Origin: Pseudomonas sp.
GTDB taxonomy: Bacteria; Pseudomonadota; Gammaproteobacteria; Pseudomonadales; Pseudomonadaceae
NCBI RefSeq assembly: GCF_002796985.1
Contig: NZ_PEKX01000013.1
Location: forward strand, 1 to 50,675
Length of the DNA: 50,675 nt
Reading direction: 5' to 3'
In this document: one piece after another, positions 10,145 to 18,161 of the stretch
Layout of the letters: each line of letters opens with the position of its first letter
Position numbering within the stretch: the stretch's first letter is position 1
Notes under the pieces: generated by a model
The model's database searches: none
The model's input: the letters and a program-made list of their open reading frames with translations, nothing else
Told to the model about the DNA's origin: nothing
Program-made: the position numbers and the translations under genes

Positions 10145-11212
10145 TCAATCGACCACTGACATCGTCTGGCGCAGGCCTTCCAGCGCTTCGTAGGGGCCCT
10201 GGGCCCATCGCTGCACGGCATCGCGCACTTCCGCGCTGGCTGACTCGCGCTTGCGCCGGGTATCGGCGCTGAAGCTCAGGGTCGGCTGTTTGGCGTCGAA
10301 CCCGGCGACTTCGCGCAGTCGCGTGACATCGGCCTCGCGCACATCGAACAGGGTTGCCAAGCGCCCCCACAGCGCCCCCGGCAGCTCGCTGTAGTTCAGC
10401 GCAATGCCGCCCTGCCGCTGGCACAGCTCCAGGCCACCCTGAAGAATCTGGCCGACCATTCGACAGGTGTATTCCAGCGGGCTCATGGCCTGTGCTCCCG
10501 GCAACCGTTCGTCCAGCCCCGACGGCCCCAACAGCCCCGGCACCCGGTGCATGCCAGGCTGGGCCAGTTGCGATACGACGATTTCCAGCGGGTCGCGGTA
10601 GAGGAACACGAACGGCACGGCTGGATACAACTCACGCAGCAGTGGCGCCTCGAAGACGTTCCAGGCGTCCAGCTTCACCAGCAGACGCCCCTCGCCATCC
10701 TGGCGCCGCTGGCCGTAGGCGGAAAGCAAGGCACTCACCCACTCCGCCTGCCGCGCGACCAGGCTCAGGTCGCGATAATGCGCACGCAGCAGGCTGTCCA
10801 ACGGCGACGGCTCGGAGAGCACGGTGTTACGCGGCAGGCCGGCAAGCATCTGCGCCAGCAGCGTCGAACCGCAGCGCGAGGCATGGAAGACCAGAGCGCC
10901 AGGCGCGAGGCCGGGGCTCACTCGCTGCCAGTCGAGCAATGCAGCAAGGCCCGTCTCACGGCGAAACGCCTGATTGAAGGGAAGGCGCAGCGCCTGCTCG
11001 ACATCATCGCGGAAGAACGGCCGGGTCAGCGGCTGCTCGCCGAGCCAGCACCAGTCCACCCGCCACTCACCCGCTCGCGGCCAGACGCGGATGGGCAGCC
11101 AACCGTCCAGGGACGCGCGGGTCATTGCACCTTCCGTCATTGCACCTTCCATCAGTGCGTGGCCCATCAGTGCGTGGTCCATCCTTGCGCGGTCCATCAG
11201 TGCACCCGCCAT
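10145..11212 (-). CDS. Sulfotransferase family protein with repeated N-terminal starts
   Basis: The 355-residue protein has the PAPS-binding 5' phosphosulfate loop FHASRCGSTLLAQML (about residues 109-123) and the 3' phosphate motif VFLYRDPLEIVVSQL about 100 residues later, the signature of bacterial sulfotransferases. It should move sulfate from PAPS to a hydroxyl or amine of an unknown acceptor. The first 30 residues are degenerate five-residue repeats, five of them beginning with Met, coded by a 15-bp tandem repeat, so the true start is uncertain (11212, 11197, 11182, 11167 or 11152). The ATG at 11197 forms TGATG with the stop of the hydroxylase gene. Hydroxylase and sulfotransferase side by side suggest one makes the hydroxyl that the other could sulfate (inference). 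Confidence 0.85.
   Translation of the reverse strand: MAGALMDRARMDHALMGHALMEGAMTEGAMTRASLDGWLPIRVWPRAGEWRVDWCWLGEQPLTRPFFRDDVEQALRLPFNQAFRRETGLAALLDWQRVSPGLAPGALVFHASRCGSTLLAQMLAGLPRNTVLSEPSPLDSLLRAHYRDLSLVARQAEWVSALLSAYGQRRQDGEGRLLVKLDAWNVFEAPLLRELYPAVPFVFLYRDPLEIVVSQLAQPGMHRVPGLLGPSGLDERLPGAQAMSPLEYTCRMVGQILQGGLELCQRQGGIALNYSELPGALWGRLATLFDVREADVTRLREVAGFDAKQPTLSFSADTRRKRESASAEVRDAVQRWAQGPYEALEGLRQTMSVVD
11123..11212 (-). repeat. 15-bp in-frame tandem repeat carrying multiple ATG starts
   Basis: On the minus strand, six 15-bp units of the form ATG-GRC-CRC-GCA-CTG (with drift) follow one another, and a seventh degenerate unit may follow. They code for MAGAL, MDRAR, MDHAL, MGHAL, MEGAM and TEGAM. 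The stop codon of the hydroxylase gene lies at the first unit junction, and each CTG-ATG junction recreates a TGATG-like coupling site. Gain or loss of units keeps the sulfotransferase frame. Confidence 0.85.
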
Positions 11213-12000
11213 TGATCAGTCCAGGCCTGGCGGCCCTGGCGCATCGCCGCGCGCACTTCGGCCTCGGCGAAGCGCAAGCCCAGGGTCTCGCCAAGACGCA
11301 CCGCTTCGCGAATGAAGTCTTGAGTATCGGCACACGCGCGCAGGTGATTTGCCAGCTTGGCGTCGAGATCCACTCGCTGTCGGAACGCCGCGAAAGCGCG
11401 TACCGCCCTGCCCGGCTGCAGCGCCGGAGTCCCCACCCGCCCCTCCTCGATCAGCGCCAGCAACCAGGGCTCCGGGGCGCAGTCCAGCACCAGGTGGATG
11501 CGCGCGCTGGCACTGGGGTTGTCCACCCGGTGCGGGCGCGACAAGTCGAGAAACCAGCACTCGCCCGGCCGCATCGGCACCTGCAGGCCATCGAGAAGAA
11601 ATTCGACGGACTCGGCACTTTGCAGCGGAACGTGAAGACGCAGGTCACCATCCGGCCGCCCCAGGTCAGGGTCGCAATGCTCGTGGATCCGCGCGCCCGG
11701 CCCCAGGCGCAGCAGGCGCGCACTGCGTACGGCGCCGTGGAACTGGCCGAGCAGCTCCTGCCAGGCCGGCTGCGCTTGCCACCAGGTGCTGGCGCGAGGC
11801 GCACCCAGGCCCGGCGCCAGGGGCAACGGTGCATCGGCTGCCGAAATCAGCGCGACCCCACTCCAGTCACCCTCGTAGTAGCCGCTGTTGAAGTGCGCCT
11901 GCCAAGCCTCGCTCTCCACTTCGCCGAGCGCTGCCAGCAGGGCCGGCAGATCGACGCGCATTGGCAGGCGTGAACAAGCTGGTAAGGGTCTGGCAGTCAT
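11197..12000 (-). CDS. Aspartyl/asparaginyl beta-hydroxylase domain protein
   Basis: This 267-residue 2-oxoglutarate/Fe(II) dioxygenase-like protein belongs to the Asp_Arg_Hydrox (AspH) family. Visible motifs are LRLGPGARIHEHCDPDLG (H106/H108 region, first iron ligand), LRLHVPL, ECWFLDLSRPHRVDN (H157, second iron ligand) and ARIHLVLD (R167, 2-oxoglutarate contact). Family members hydroxylate Asp or Asn side chains, and in bacteria they are often fused to or paired with sulfotransferases or TPRs. AAGGAG precedes the ATG at 12000. Its stop overlaps the repeated start region of the sulfotransferase. A target among the Asp/Asn-rich cadherin-like repeats of the adhesin encoded downstream is possible but unproven. 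Confidence 0.85.
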   Translation of the reverse strand: MTARPLPACSRLPMRVDLPALLAALGEVESEAWQAHFNSGYYEGDWSGVALISAADAPLPLAPGLGAPRASTWWQAQPAWQELLGQFHGAVRSARLLRLGPGARIHEHCDPDLGRPDGDLRLHVPLQSAESVEFLLDGLQVPMRPGECWFLDLSRPHRVDNPSASARIHLVLDCAPEPWLLALIEEGRVGTPALQPGRAVRAFAAFRQRVDLDAKLANHLRACADTQDFIREAVRLGETLGLRFAEAEVRAAMRQGRQAWTDQWRVH

Positions 12001-12042
12001 GGAACAGCTCCTTGTTCCGGGAGGAAGATGAATGGCGCCGAC

Positions 12043-14136
12043 TCAGAACCCGCTCTCGCGCACACCCAGCGCCGCCAGCCGGCGCCAGGCGTAACCGAGT
12101 ATCGATTGCCCGCGCCCGTTCAGTACCACCACACCCCGGATGGGCTGAGTGAACTCCGCCGGGGGTTCGAGCAGAGTCAGGCGCACGCCGTATTGCGCCT
12201 GCACCGGCTCGGCACGTTGCTGGCTATCCCGGCGAACGGCGATCGGGCCCTGGTGGTCGGAACTGAGCGCTTCCAGTGCGAGGAAGGCCACGCCATTGGC
12301 GTCGACGTCGTCCAGGCGTACCGGCAGAGCCGAACGGGCCGGGTCGTCCGCAATGAAACGGCCGTCGGCACCCGCCTCCACTCGCCAGAGGTCGTCCTCG
12401 GCCAGGTAGCCGCGCAGGCGCAAGCCGGGCTCGACGATACGCACCAGCGGGTCGGCGGGCTTGAGCCAGCGCCCCGGGTACAGATCAGGCAGCACGTCGC
12501 GCACGACACCCGCTTGTGGTGCTCGCAGTTGCAAACGCTCGCGCTGGGCAGCGAAACCACGGAACTCGGCCACCGCCTCGGCCAGTTGCTGTTCGAGGAT
12601 GCCGGCGTCAGCCACGGTTTCGCTGCGCCCCGCCTGGCGGCGCAGCTGCAACTGGAGGATCTCGATCTGGCGGCGGGCGATGGCCTGGCGCGAATCCAGG
12701 TCCGGAGACTCCAGTTCCAGCAGCAGGTCGCCCTGCGCCACGGCCTGCCCGTCCTTGACGTACAGCTGCTTCAGGCGCGCCGCCACCGGCGCGTGCAAGG
12801 CACTGGTATGCGAGGATTCGAGCAGCGCCGGAACGTCCACCGAGTCGCTCCAGGGCAGTATCAGCAGCGCCAGCACCAGCAGCATGCCACCCCCGGTCAG
12901 CAGGACTTTACCGGTCTCCGCCTGGTCGCGGCGCTGCCACCATTCGCGCAGCTCCCGCCAGATCGGCAGGCCGATGAACCAGACCAGCTCCACCAGCATC
13001 AGGAAGATGCCCAGCACCTTGAAGAACAGGTGGTACACCGCCAGGGCGATGCCGAAGAACAGCACTGCCCGCCACAGCCAGGAGCCATAGCCCCACACCA
13101 GCAGGCGCCGCGCCATGGTCGGCGACCAGGGTTCCGGACGTGGCTCGCCATAGCCAAATAGCGTCTCGCGCAGACGCCAGCGGCACAACGCGAAGGCGCG
13201 CGCCTGCAGATTCTCCACGCCCCACAGGTCACTGAGCAGGAAGTAGCCGTCGAAGCGCATGAATGGGTTGAGGTTGATGGCCAAGGTAGTGATCCAGGTA
13301 GCGCTGGCCAGCATGAACGCCGACGTTCGCGCCGGCCCGTCCGGCAACAGCGACCAGGCGAGCAGTGCCAGCACCGCCAGTACCAGCTCGGCGAGTACGC
13401 CTCCGGCACCGATCAGCAGCCGCGAGCGCCGGTCGTTGACGCGCCAGGCGTCACTGACGTCGGTGTAGAACATCGGCAGCAGCACCATGAAGGCCAGCCC
13501 CATGCTCTGTACCCGGCAGCCGGCGCGTTTGGCCATGAAGGCATGGCCGAACTCATGGCAGAGCTTGGCGAAGGTCAAGGCAACGCCGAAAGCCAGCGCC
13601 CCGCCGAAACTGAACAGGTGCGGGAAGGTCGAGAGGAAGCGATCCCAGTCGCGAGCCACCAGGAACAACCCCAGGCACAGCAGCACCGGCAAGCCCCAGC
13701 GCAACAGCCAGTCGCCATTGCGCGCCAGTACCGGCCAGGCGCGATTGAGGAAAACATCCGGACGCCATAACGGCACACGGAAGAACAGGTACTGGTGCAG
13801 TACGCGCTGCCACAGGCTCTGGCGCATCGAGGCGGCCTTGAATCCATAGCTGGCGCGCTGCTCGGCATCGACGGCAGCGATCAGGTCGTGGCCGCGCAGA
13901 AAGCGCAGCATCTCTTCCAGCTCGCTCTCGCCCAGCCGCCCGCCAGGCTCGGCGTTGGCCGCTGCCAGCACCCGCTGCGGGTCGCCCAGCGCCCAGTGCT
14001 GCAACAGCCGCACAGCGTCGGCGCCGAGCTTGAAATAGCGCCCGCGCAAGGAGTCGGCCAGGGTCCATTGCGGCGAGCCGTCGAAGTTCGGCGCGGCCGC
14101 GGACAGGCTCAGGTCGGGACGCAGCGCTGGCAGCAT
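12043..14136 (-). CDS. M50-type membrane metalloprotease fused to HlyD arm, with PqqD-like N-terminus
   Basis: This 697-residue inner-membrane protein has three parts. Residues about 22-90 (WTLADSLRGRYFKL...LGADAVRLLQHW) resemble the PqqD/RRE winged fold that binds leader peptides. Residues about 140-470 form several membrane helices with the zinc site HEFGH (194-198) and the second M50 motif NPFMRFDGYFLLSD (290-303). After the last helix comes a periplasmic biotinyl-lipoyl/HlyD segment (HAPVAARLKQLYVKDGQAV) with a coiled coil. The ATG at 14136 overlaps the TGA of the preceding HlyD gene as ATGA; a longer frame to 14499 is only overlap. I infer a membrane protease or export pore working with the two adaptors, with the LEPR adhesin as a plausible substrate. 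Confidence 0.87.
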   Translation of the reverse strand: MLPALRPDLSLSAAAPNFDGSPQWTLADSLRGRYFKLGADAVRLLQHWALGDPQRVLAAANAEPGGRLGESELEEMLRFLRGHDLIAAVDAEQRASYGFKAASMRQSLWQRVLHQYLFFRVPLWRPDVFLNRAWPVLARNGDWLLRWGLPVLLCLGLFLVARDWDRFLSTFPHLFSFGGALAFGVALTFAKLCHEFGHAFMAKRAGCRVQSMGLAFMVLLPMFYTDVSDAWRVNDRRSRLLIGAGGVLAELVLAVLALLAWSLLPDGPARTSAFMLASATWITTLAINLNPFMRFDGYFLLSDLWGVENLQARAFALCRWRLRETLFGYGEPRPEPWSPTMARRLLVWGYGSWLWRAVLFFGIALAVYHLFFKVLGIFLMLVELVWFIGLPIWRELREWWQRRDQAETGKVLLTGGGMLLVLALLILPWSDSVDVPALLESSHTSALHAPVAARLKQLYVKDGQAVAQGDLLLELESPDLDSRQAIARRQIEILQLQLRRQAGRSETVADAGILEQQLAEAVAEFRGFAAQRERLQLRAPQAGVVRDVLPDLYPGRWLKPADPLVRIVEPGLRLRGYLAEDDLWRVEAGADGRFIADDPARSALPVRLDDVDANGVAFLALEALSSDHQGPIAVRRDSQQRAEPVQAQYGVRLTLLEPPAEFTQPIRGVVVLNGRGQSILGYAWRRLAALGVRESGF

Positions 14137-15452
14137 CAGAAACCGAGCCTCTGGCGCAACGCCGCCAGTGGTCGGCGCAGCAGGTAATAAGCCAGGGGAG
14201 CGCGCTCGCCCGAGAGCTTGGCCGTACCGCGCAGGCCGATGCGCGGCACGGCATCGAGGAAGTTGGCGTCCAGGCGGTAGCTCAGTTGCCCCGTTGCCGT
14301 GGCCTGGGCTTCGTAGGCGGAGCGTTCGAGGCGGGCGTCGTAACGGTTCAGCGGATCGCTGTCGAGGAACAGCGCGGCGTCGGCGCCAGGCTGCAGGGCA
14401 ATGGCGTCGCCGACCGGCAGTTCGATGCGCAGTTCGGCTCGCGCCGGGTCGGCGATCTGCATCAACCGCTCGCCGGTCTGCACGGGGCGGCCCGTCCAAC
14501 GCTCGGCGTCGGCGAACACCGCGATGCCGGCGCGATCGGCGCGCACCTCGCTGCGCGCCAGCAGTTGCCGGGCGTAGTCCAGTTCCGCGCGCTTCTGTTC
14601 GACACGCGCGGCCAGCAGGTCAATGCGCGCACTCGACTCGGCATCGGTGAAGGCGCGCTGAGAGCTCGATTTCAGTTCGGCCTCGGCAACCCCGAGGGCA
14701 CGCTCGGCGACATCCGCCTGAGCCTTGAGGCTGGTGGCTTCGAAACGCACCAGCAGGTCGCCGGCAACCACCGGCTGGTTGGGTTTGACCAGGAATTCCG
14801 TGATGACCCCATCGAGTGGCGCGGCGACCACCCGACCACCCTTTGGTACCACCTCGGCCGGGGCCAGCACCGACTGGCGCACCGGCAACAGCAGCAACAG
14901 GCAAAGCGCGCCAGCCACCATCAGCAGCTTCTTCTTCGGCCAGCGCAAACGCCAGGGTTTGCCCGGCTGCAAGGCGAGCCAGGCATGGGCGTAGGTGTCA
15001 CCCAACTGGGTCAGCAGGGCCTGTTCGGCTTCGATGAAGCGCTGGCCCCGGGCGATCCACAGCCCGCCAAAAACCTCACCGGCGCGATTCTTCAACGGCA
15101 ACCAATACGCCTGAGCAACCGACAGCGCCTGCCAGTCACTCCGGCAGGCCTCATCCAGCGCGTCAGGCTCGACCATGCCCGGCTCCGTGTGCGCACCCTT
15201 GGCCTGCAACTGCCCGCTGGCGCGCTCGACGAACGCCACGAACGGCGCATTCGGCTCGACCACGCTGACGCCGGTGAGCGCACGCACCTTGCCGGCGATC
15301 AGAAGCGCCGCATGATGGAAGCCGAACAGCGCCTGGCCGTCGTTGACCATGGCGAAGGCCAACTGCTCGGTGCTGGCGGCCTGGCGCGCCTGGCGCTCCA
15401 GGCCGAGGAACAGGGCGAAGACCCGCTCCGCGCCGCCGACCGATGCGTTCAT
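14136..15452 (-). CDS. HlyD-family periplasmic adaptor with N-terminal GAF domain
   Basis: The 438-residue protein has a soluble N-terminal region (about 20-160) with a GAF-like pattern (AFAMVNDGQALFGFHHAALL ... YWLPLKNRAGEVFGGLWIAR), one membrane helix (about 174-190, KKKLLMVAGALCLLLLLPV) and a periplasmic membrane-fusion part: a lipoyl half (APLDGVITEFLVKPNQPVVAGD), a coiled coil of about 80 residues and beta-barrel strands. The GAF domain should face the cytoplasm, an uncommon layout that could let a ligand or partner gate the exporter. It overlaps both neighbours by ATGA junctions, so the three exporter genes are translationally coupled. I see no ABC ATPase and no outer-membrane channel in the window. 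Confidence 0.87.
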   Translation of the reverse strand: MNASVGGAERVFALFLGLERQARQAASTEQLAFAMVNDGQALFGFHHAALLIAGKVRALTGVSVVEPNAPFVAFVERASGQLQAKGAHTEPGMVEPDALDEACRSDWQALSVAQAYWLPLKNRAGEVFGGLWIARGQRFIEAEQALLTQLGDTYAHAWLALQPGKPWRLRWPKKKLLMVAGALCLLLLLPVRQSVLAPAEVVPKGGRVVAAPLDGVITEFLVKPNQPVVAGDLLVRFEATSLKAQADVAERALGVAEAELKSSSQRAFTDAESSARIDLLAARVEQKRAELDYARQLLARSEVRADRAGIAVFADAERWTGRPVQTGERLMQIADPARAELRIELPVGDAIALQPGADAALFLDSDPLNRYDARLERSAYEAQATATGQLSYRLDANFLDAVPRIGLRGTAKLSGERAPLAYYLLRRPLAALRQRLGF

Positions 15453-16231
15453 GGGCTCTCCGCGAACTGCGCGGTACCGCTCATGCCGGCGACCAGGCCG
15501 GCGGTGGGCGGCACGCTGGCGATCAGCAGCAACGTCTGGCTGGCTTCGTCGATGCGCGCGCCCAGGCGCTTGATCTCGACCTGCAGCGGCTGGCCGGTCT
15601 CGTCCGGGGTGAAACTGAAATGCTCGCCCGGCTTGAGCTTCGACAACCAGCGCGACGGCACCAGCAGGCGGATTTCCAGGCTGCGGTTGTCGACGATCTC
15701 CAGCAGCGGAGCGCCGCTGGCGACACTTTCAAAGGGCTGTGCCTTGCGCTGCACCACCTGGCCATCGTAGGGCGCCTGCACGCCGCAGCGGCGCACCTGC
15801 ACCTGATAGACCTGAGCCTGCGCCTGCGCTTCGGCCTGCTTGGCCTCCGCCAGGGCCACTTCATAACGTCCCACGGAGTTCAGCGAGGCGAGCTTGCGGT
15901 TGTGCGACAGCTCTTCCGCCGCCGCCCGTACGCCCGCCTGGGCAGCATTCAACTGGGCCTGGTAGGCGGAGCAATCGAAGCGCACCAGGACATCGCCCTT
16001 CTTGAAGGCCTGGCCTTCGGCGAACGGCATCTCGAGGATCCGCCCAGCCAGCTCGCTGGACAGCATCGCCTGGCCGCGGGCATAGAGCACGCCGCGCACG
16101 TCCCTGCCCACCGTCGCGCCCGGGCCACCCTCGGTGACCGGCAACAACGGATCGGTCAGCGGTTCGGCCGCCTGCACACCGACCGCCAAGGCCAGCATTC
16201 CCCAGATTCCCCACGCCACTTGCCTGCGCAT
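15449..16231 (-). CDS. Periplasmic adaptor subunit (RND/HlyD membrane-fusion protein)
   Basis: This 260-residue protein starts with a cleavable signal (MRRQVAWGIWGMLALAVGVQA). The mature part has the first lipoyl half (LAGRILEMPFAEGQAFKKGDVLVRFD), a coiled coil rich in Ala/Gln/Glu, the second lipoyl half (VQAPYDGQVVQRKAQPFESV) and a beta-barrel domain. It is shorter than RND adaptors such as MexA (about 380 aa) and lacks most of the membrane-proximal domain. GAGGAGG sits about eight bases before the ATG at 16231, and the stop overlaps the GAF-HlyD start. As the first gene of the run it probably follows the promoter in the gap after the TetR gene. Confidence 0.87.
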   Translation of the reverse strand: MRRQVAWGIWGMLALAVGVQAAEPLTDPLLPVTEGGPGATVGRDVRGVLYARGQAMLSSELAGRILEMPFAEGQAFKKGDVLVRFDCSAYQAQLNAAQAGVRAAAEELSHNRKLASLNSVGRYEVALAEAKQAEAQAQAQVYQVQVRRCGVQAPYDGQVVQRKAQPFESVASGAPLLEIVDNRSLEIRLLVPSRWLSKLKPGEHFSFTPDETGQPLQVEIKRLGARIDEASQTLLLIASVPPTAGLVAGMSGTAQFAESP

Positions 16232-16293
16232 CCCTCGCCCTCCTCGATACGAAGCGCGGAGTCTATGTGAGCGCTGACCTGTAGGAAATATCT

Positions 16294-16307
16294 GCAGAGC
16301 ACTCTGC
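16294..16307. promoter_or_regulatory. 14-bp perfect palindrome between TetR gene and exporter operon
   Basis: GCAGAG-CA-CTCTGC lies in the 78-base gap between the TetR stop and the adaptor start. It could be the TetR operator for the operon or part of the TetR 3' hairpin. It is followed on the minus strand by an A/T-rich stretch that could hold promoter elements. Confidence 0.4.
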
Positions 16308-16309
16308 CA

Positions 16310-16957
16310 CTATTTATTCCCGGCGGAGCGCCGGTAGTAGCCCAGCACCAACTGCACCAGCGCTTCCTCGATGCCTTCGCGCCGCCCCGGTGCCAGAGCC
16401 TCTGGGTCTTCCAGCAGGGCACGCAGAACACCGCCGACGGCGTGGGCAAGGACGAACACCTCTGCCTCGTCGAGTTTGCGCAATTGCTGGTCGTGGTCGA
16501 CCAGGCCATGGCTGACCAGGTGGGTCATGATGCTGCCGCGCAAGGCCGGCAAAGGGCTGCCGCCGCCACGGGTCAGCAGGTAATGCATCAGTGCCTTGTG
16601 CGCGCCAGTGCGCCCGCCGTAGGCGCTGACAGCAGCGTGAATCACCGCGCGAATGCGTTCACCGGGCGTTTCCGGCGGGCGGCCGGTGAGCGCGCCCATG
16701 ATGCCTGTCGCCAGCGCCACCAGTTCGCGCTGGGCCAGTTCGTCGAGGATGCGTTCCTTGTTGGGGAAGTACTGGTACAGCGTGCCGACGCTGACCCCCG
16801 CCAGTTCCGCCACATGGTTGGTGGTGAAACCCTCCAGGCCATGACGCTCGAGGATGCGCCGCGACGCCTCCAATATGAGTTCGATCTTCTCCAGCGCCCG
16901 CGCCTGCCGTGGCAGGCGCCGACTATCTGGCTGATTTTCCGCTGTTTTTCGGGTCAC
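16310..16957 (-). CDS. TetR/AcrR family transcriptional regulator
   Basis: The N-terminal DNA-binding domain is clear: ILEASRRILERHGLEGFTTNHVAELAGVSVGTLYQYFPNKERIL, a textbook TetR helix-turn-helix. The C-terminal ligand domain includes a stretch typical of TetR_C regulators of efflux genes (HALMHYLLTRGG...). The start is unsure: GTG at 16957 gives 215 residues, while ATGs at 17008 or 17017 would add a poorly conserved arginine-rich leader; none has a good ribosome site. It lies 78 bases upstream of the exporter operon on the same strand and divergent from a small membrane gene. Either or both could be its targets. Confidence 0.85.
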   Translation of the reverse strand: MTRKTAENQPDSRRLPRQARALEKIELILEASRRILERHGLEGFTTNHVAELAGVSVGTLYQYFPNKERILDELAQRELVALATGIMGALTGRPPETPGERIRAVIHAAVSAYGGRTGAHKALMHYLLTRGGGSPLPALRGSIMTHLVSHGLVDHDQQLRKLDEAEVFVLAHAVGGVLRALLEDPEALAPGRREGIEEALVQLVLGYYRRSAGNK

Positions 16958-17073
16958 CTGGGGCCACCGGGAAAGCGAGTACAGCAAGCGCCGTGTCCTA
17001 CCTATCATGGCAGCCACATTCAGGCCGGCAAGGCGAGCGGATGAACCGCAGCGTCCGGCACGGGAGACCCGCC

Positions 17074-17409
17074 ATGAGCCACAAGAGCCACACTGCGCAA
17101 CTGGACGACGATATCTGCGTGCACATCTTCGCCGCCTCCGGCGCCATGGTCGGCGTGTGCCTGACGGTGGTGGGCATCCTGCGCATCATCGTCGGCCAGC
17201 ACCGCGTCGACCTGATCGGCCAGGACATGCTCGCGCTGAACACAGTGATCTACCTGGCCACCACCCTGGCCGCCTACTTCGGCCTGCGCACCCGTAAACT
17301 GCAACGCAACCACCGCCTGGAGCGCCTCGCCGACACGCTTTTCCTGGTGGGGCTGACGATCACTACGCTGACCACTGCTTTCATCGCCTGTGCCATGTCC
17401 TGCTGTTGA
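17074..17409 (+). CDS. Small integral membrane protein (111 aa, three or four helices)
   Basis: The protein has hydrophobic segments at about residues 18-40 (IFAASGAMVGVCLTVVGILRIIV), 52-70 (ALNTVIYLATTLAAYFGL) and 86-107 (ADTLFLVGLTITTLTTAFIA), separated by short charged loops, and ends CAMSCC. It resembles small uncharacterised Pseudomonas membrane proteins of this length. GGGAG precedes the ATG at 17074. It is transcribed away from the TetR gene, so the two may share a control region. The function is not known. Confidence 0.72.
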   Translation: MSHKSHTAQLDDDICVHIFAASGAMVGVCLTVVGILRIIVGQHRVDLIGQDMLALNTVIYLATTLAAYFGLRTRKLQRNHRLERLADTLFLVGLTITTLTTAFIACAMSCC

Positions 17410-17866
17410 GGCGACGGACACCTTTCAGGCGCCTTACATGGGTTCATGGGCGGGCAGGACAAGCCGTGCTCATTCCGCTGCCCACAGGCAGCGCGCCGGC
17501 CTTGTTCGCGAGCAAGCTCGCTCCTACAGATTGGCGGCGCGTGCAATGCGGATAATCCTCGGCAGCGGGAGGTTGGCGCTCTAACGATCAAACATCAGCG
17601 ATGACTGATGTCAGCCTAATCAAATATGAATTTTTCCTGATGCGGCAGCACCCTACTCTGCCCCAGCGCTGCAATGACAGCGCCAGCTTATGGGTGATGA
17701 CCGATGCAGGGCGCAGCCAGGCGCCGGCACGCCAGCGGCAAGGCTTGCCCTTACCGACCATGCGACGCCCTGGCGCACCCGTGATCGACTGGCCGCGAGG
17801 GTAGCAGACCGCCACTAGCTTGTAGGAAAAAACTTGCACGATCGTTCAGGAAATTCGCAATACCAC
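17410..17866. other. Intergenic region with one REP and small dyads
   Basis: No gene is supported here. The region holds a single REP copy at 17505-17527, an inverted repeat ACATCAG-N6-CTGATGT at 17592-17611, and a CGATCG-centred sequence near 17838. The dyad lies in locally A/T-richer DNA (17585-17650) and could be a regulator site, but no adjacent gene start makes this sure. Confidence 0.5.
17505..17527. repeat. Single REP element
   Basis: The 23-bp sequence is one arm of the GTAGGAGCGAGCTTGCTCGC family that appears as inverted pairs at 20.9-21.7 kb and 47.3 kb. It contains the inner palindrome GCGAGCAAGCTCGC. Confidence 0.85.
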
Positions 17867-18082
17867 TCATGCCCGCCAGAACGGTTTGGCGACCTCCAGC
17901 GCCACCTGGCGGCGTGTCAGGCCGATGTCCTCGATCAGGTGCGGATTGGCCCTGGCCATGCTGGCGAGCTGGCCGCGAACCCGGCTTCGCGCCTGCCAGA
18001 GCGCGAGCAGTTCCAGCAAGGCCGGCAGGCTGAGTGGCCGGTGCGAAGCTTCCGACAGCAGCAGGCGGGGAGTATCGTTCAT
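17867..18082 (-). CDS. DUF1127 domain protein
   Basis: This 71-residue protein ends with the DUF1127 (YjiS-like) pattern: LALWQARSRVRGQLASMA...HLIEDIGLTRRQVALEVAKPFW. Small DUF1127 proteins are Arg-rich; some bind RNA or act in phosphate, carbon and stress control. The ATG at 18082 has GGAGG six bases upstream; a longer start at 18094 would place that site inside the gene. It is divergent from the winged-helix/TPR regulator, about 107 bases apart, and may be its target. Confidence 0.83.
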   Translation of the reverse strand: MNDTPRLLLSEASHRPLSLPALLELLALWQARSRVRGQLASMARANPHLIEDIGLTRRQVALEVAKPFWRA

Positions 18083-18161
18083 GGCAACCTCCATTCAACT
18101 CGTGCCTCATGGGGCCGAGCATGGCGGTCACGCGTAGCGCCGTCCTCAAGCGGCGCCAAAC

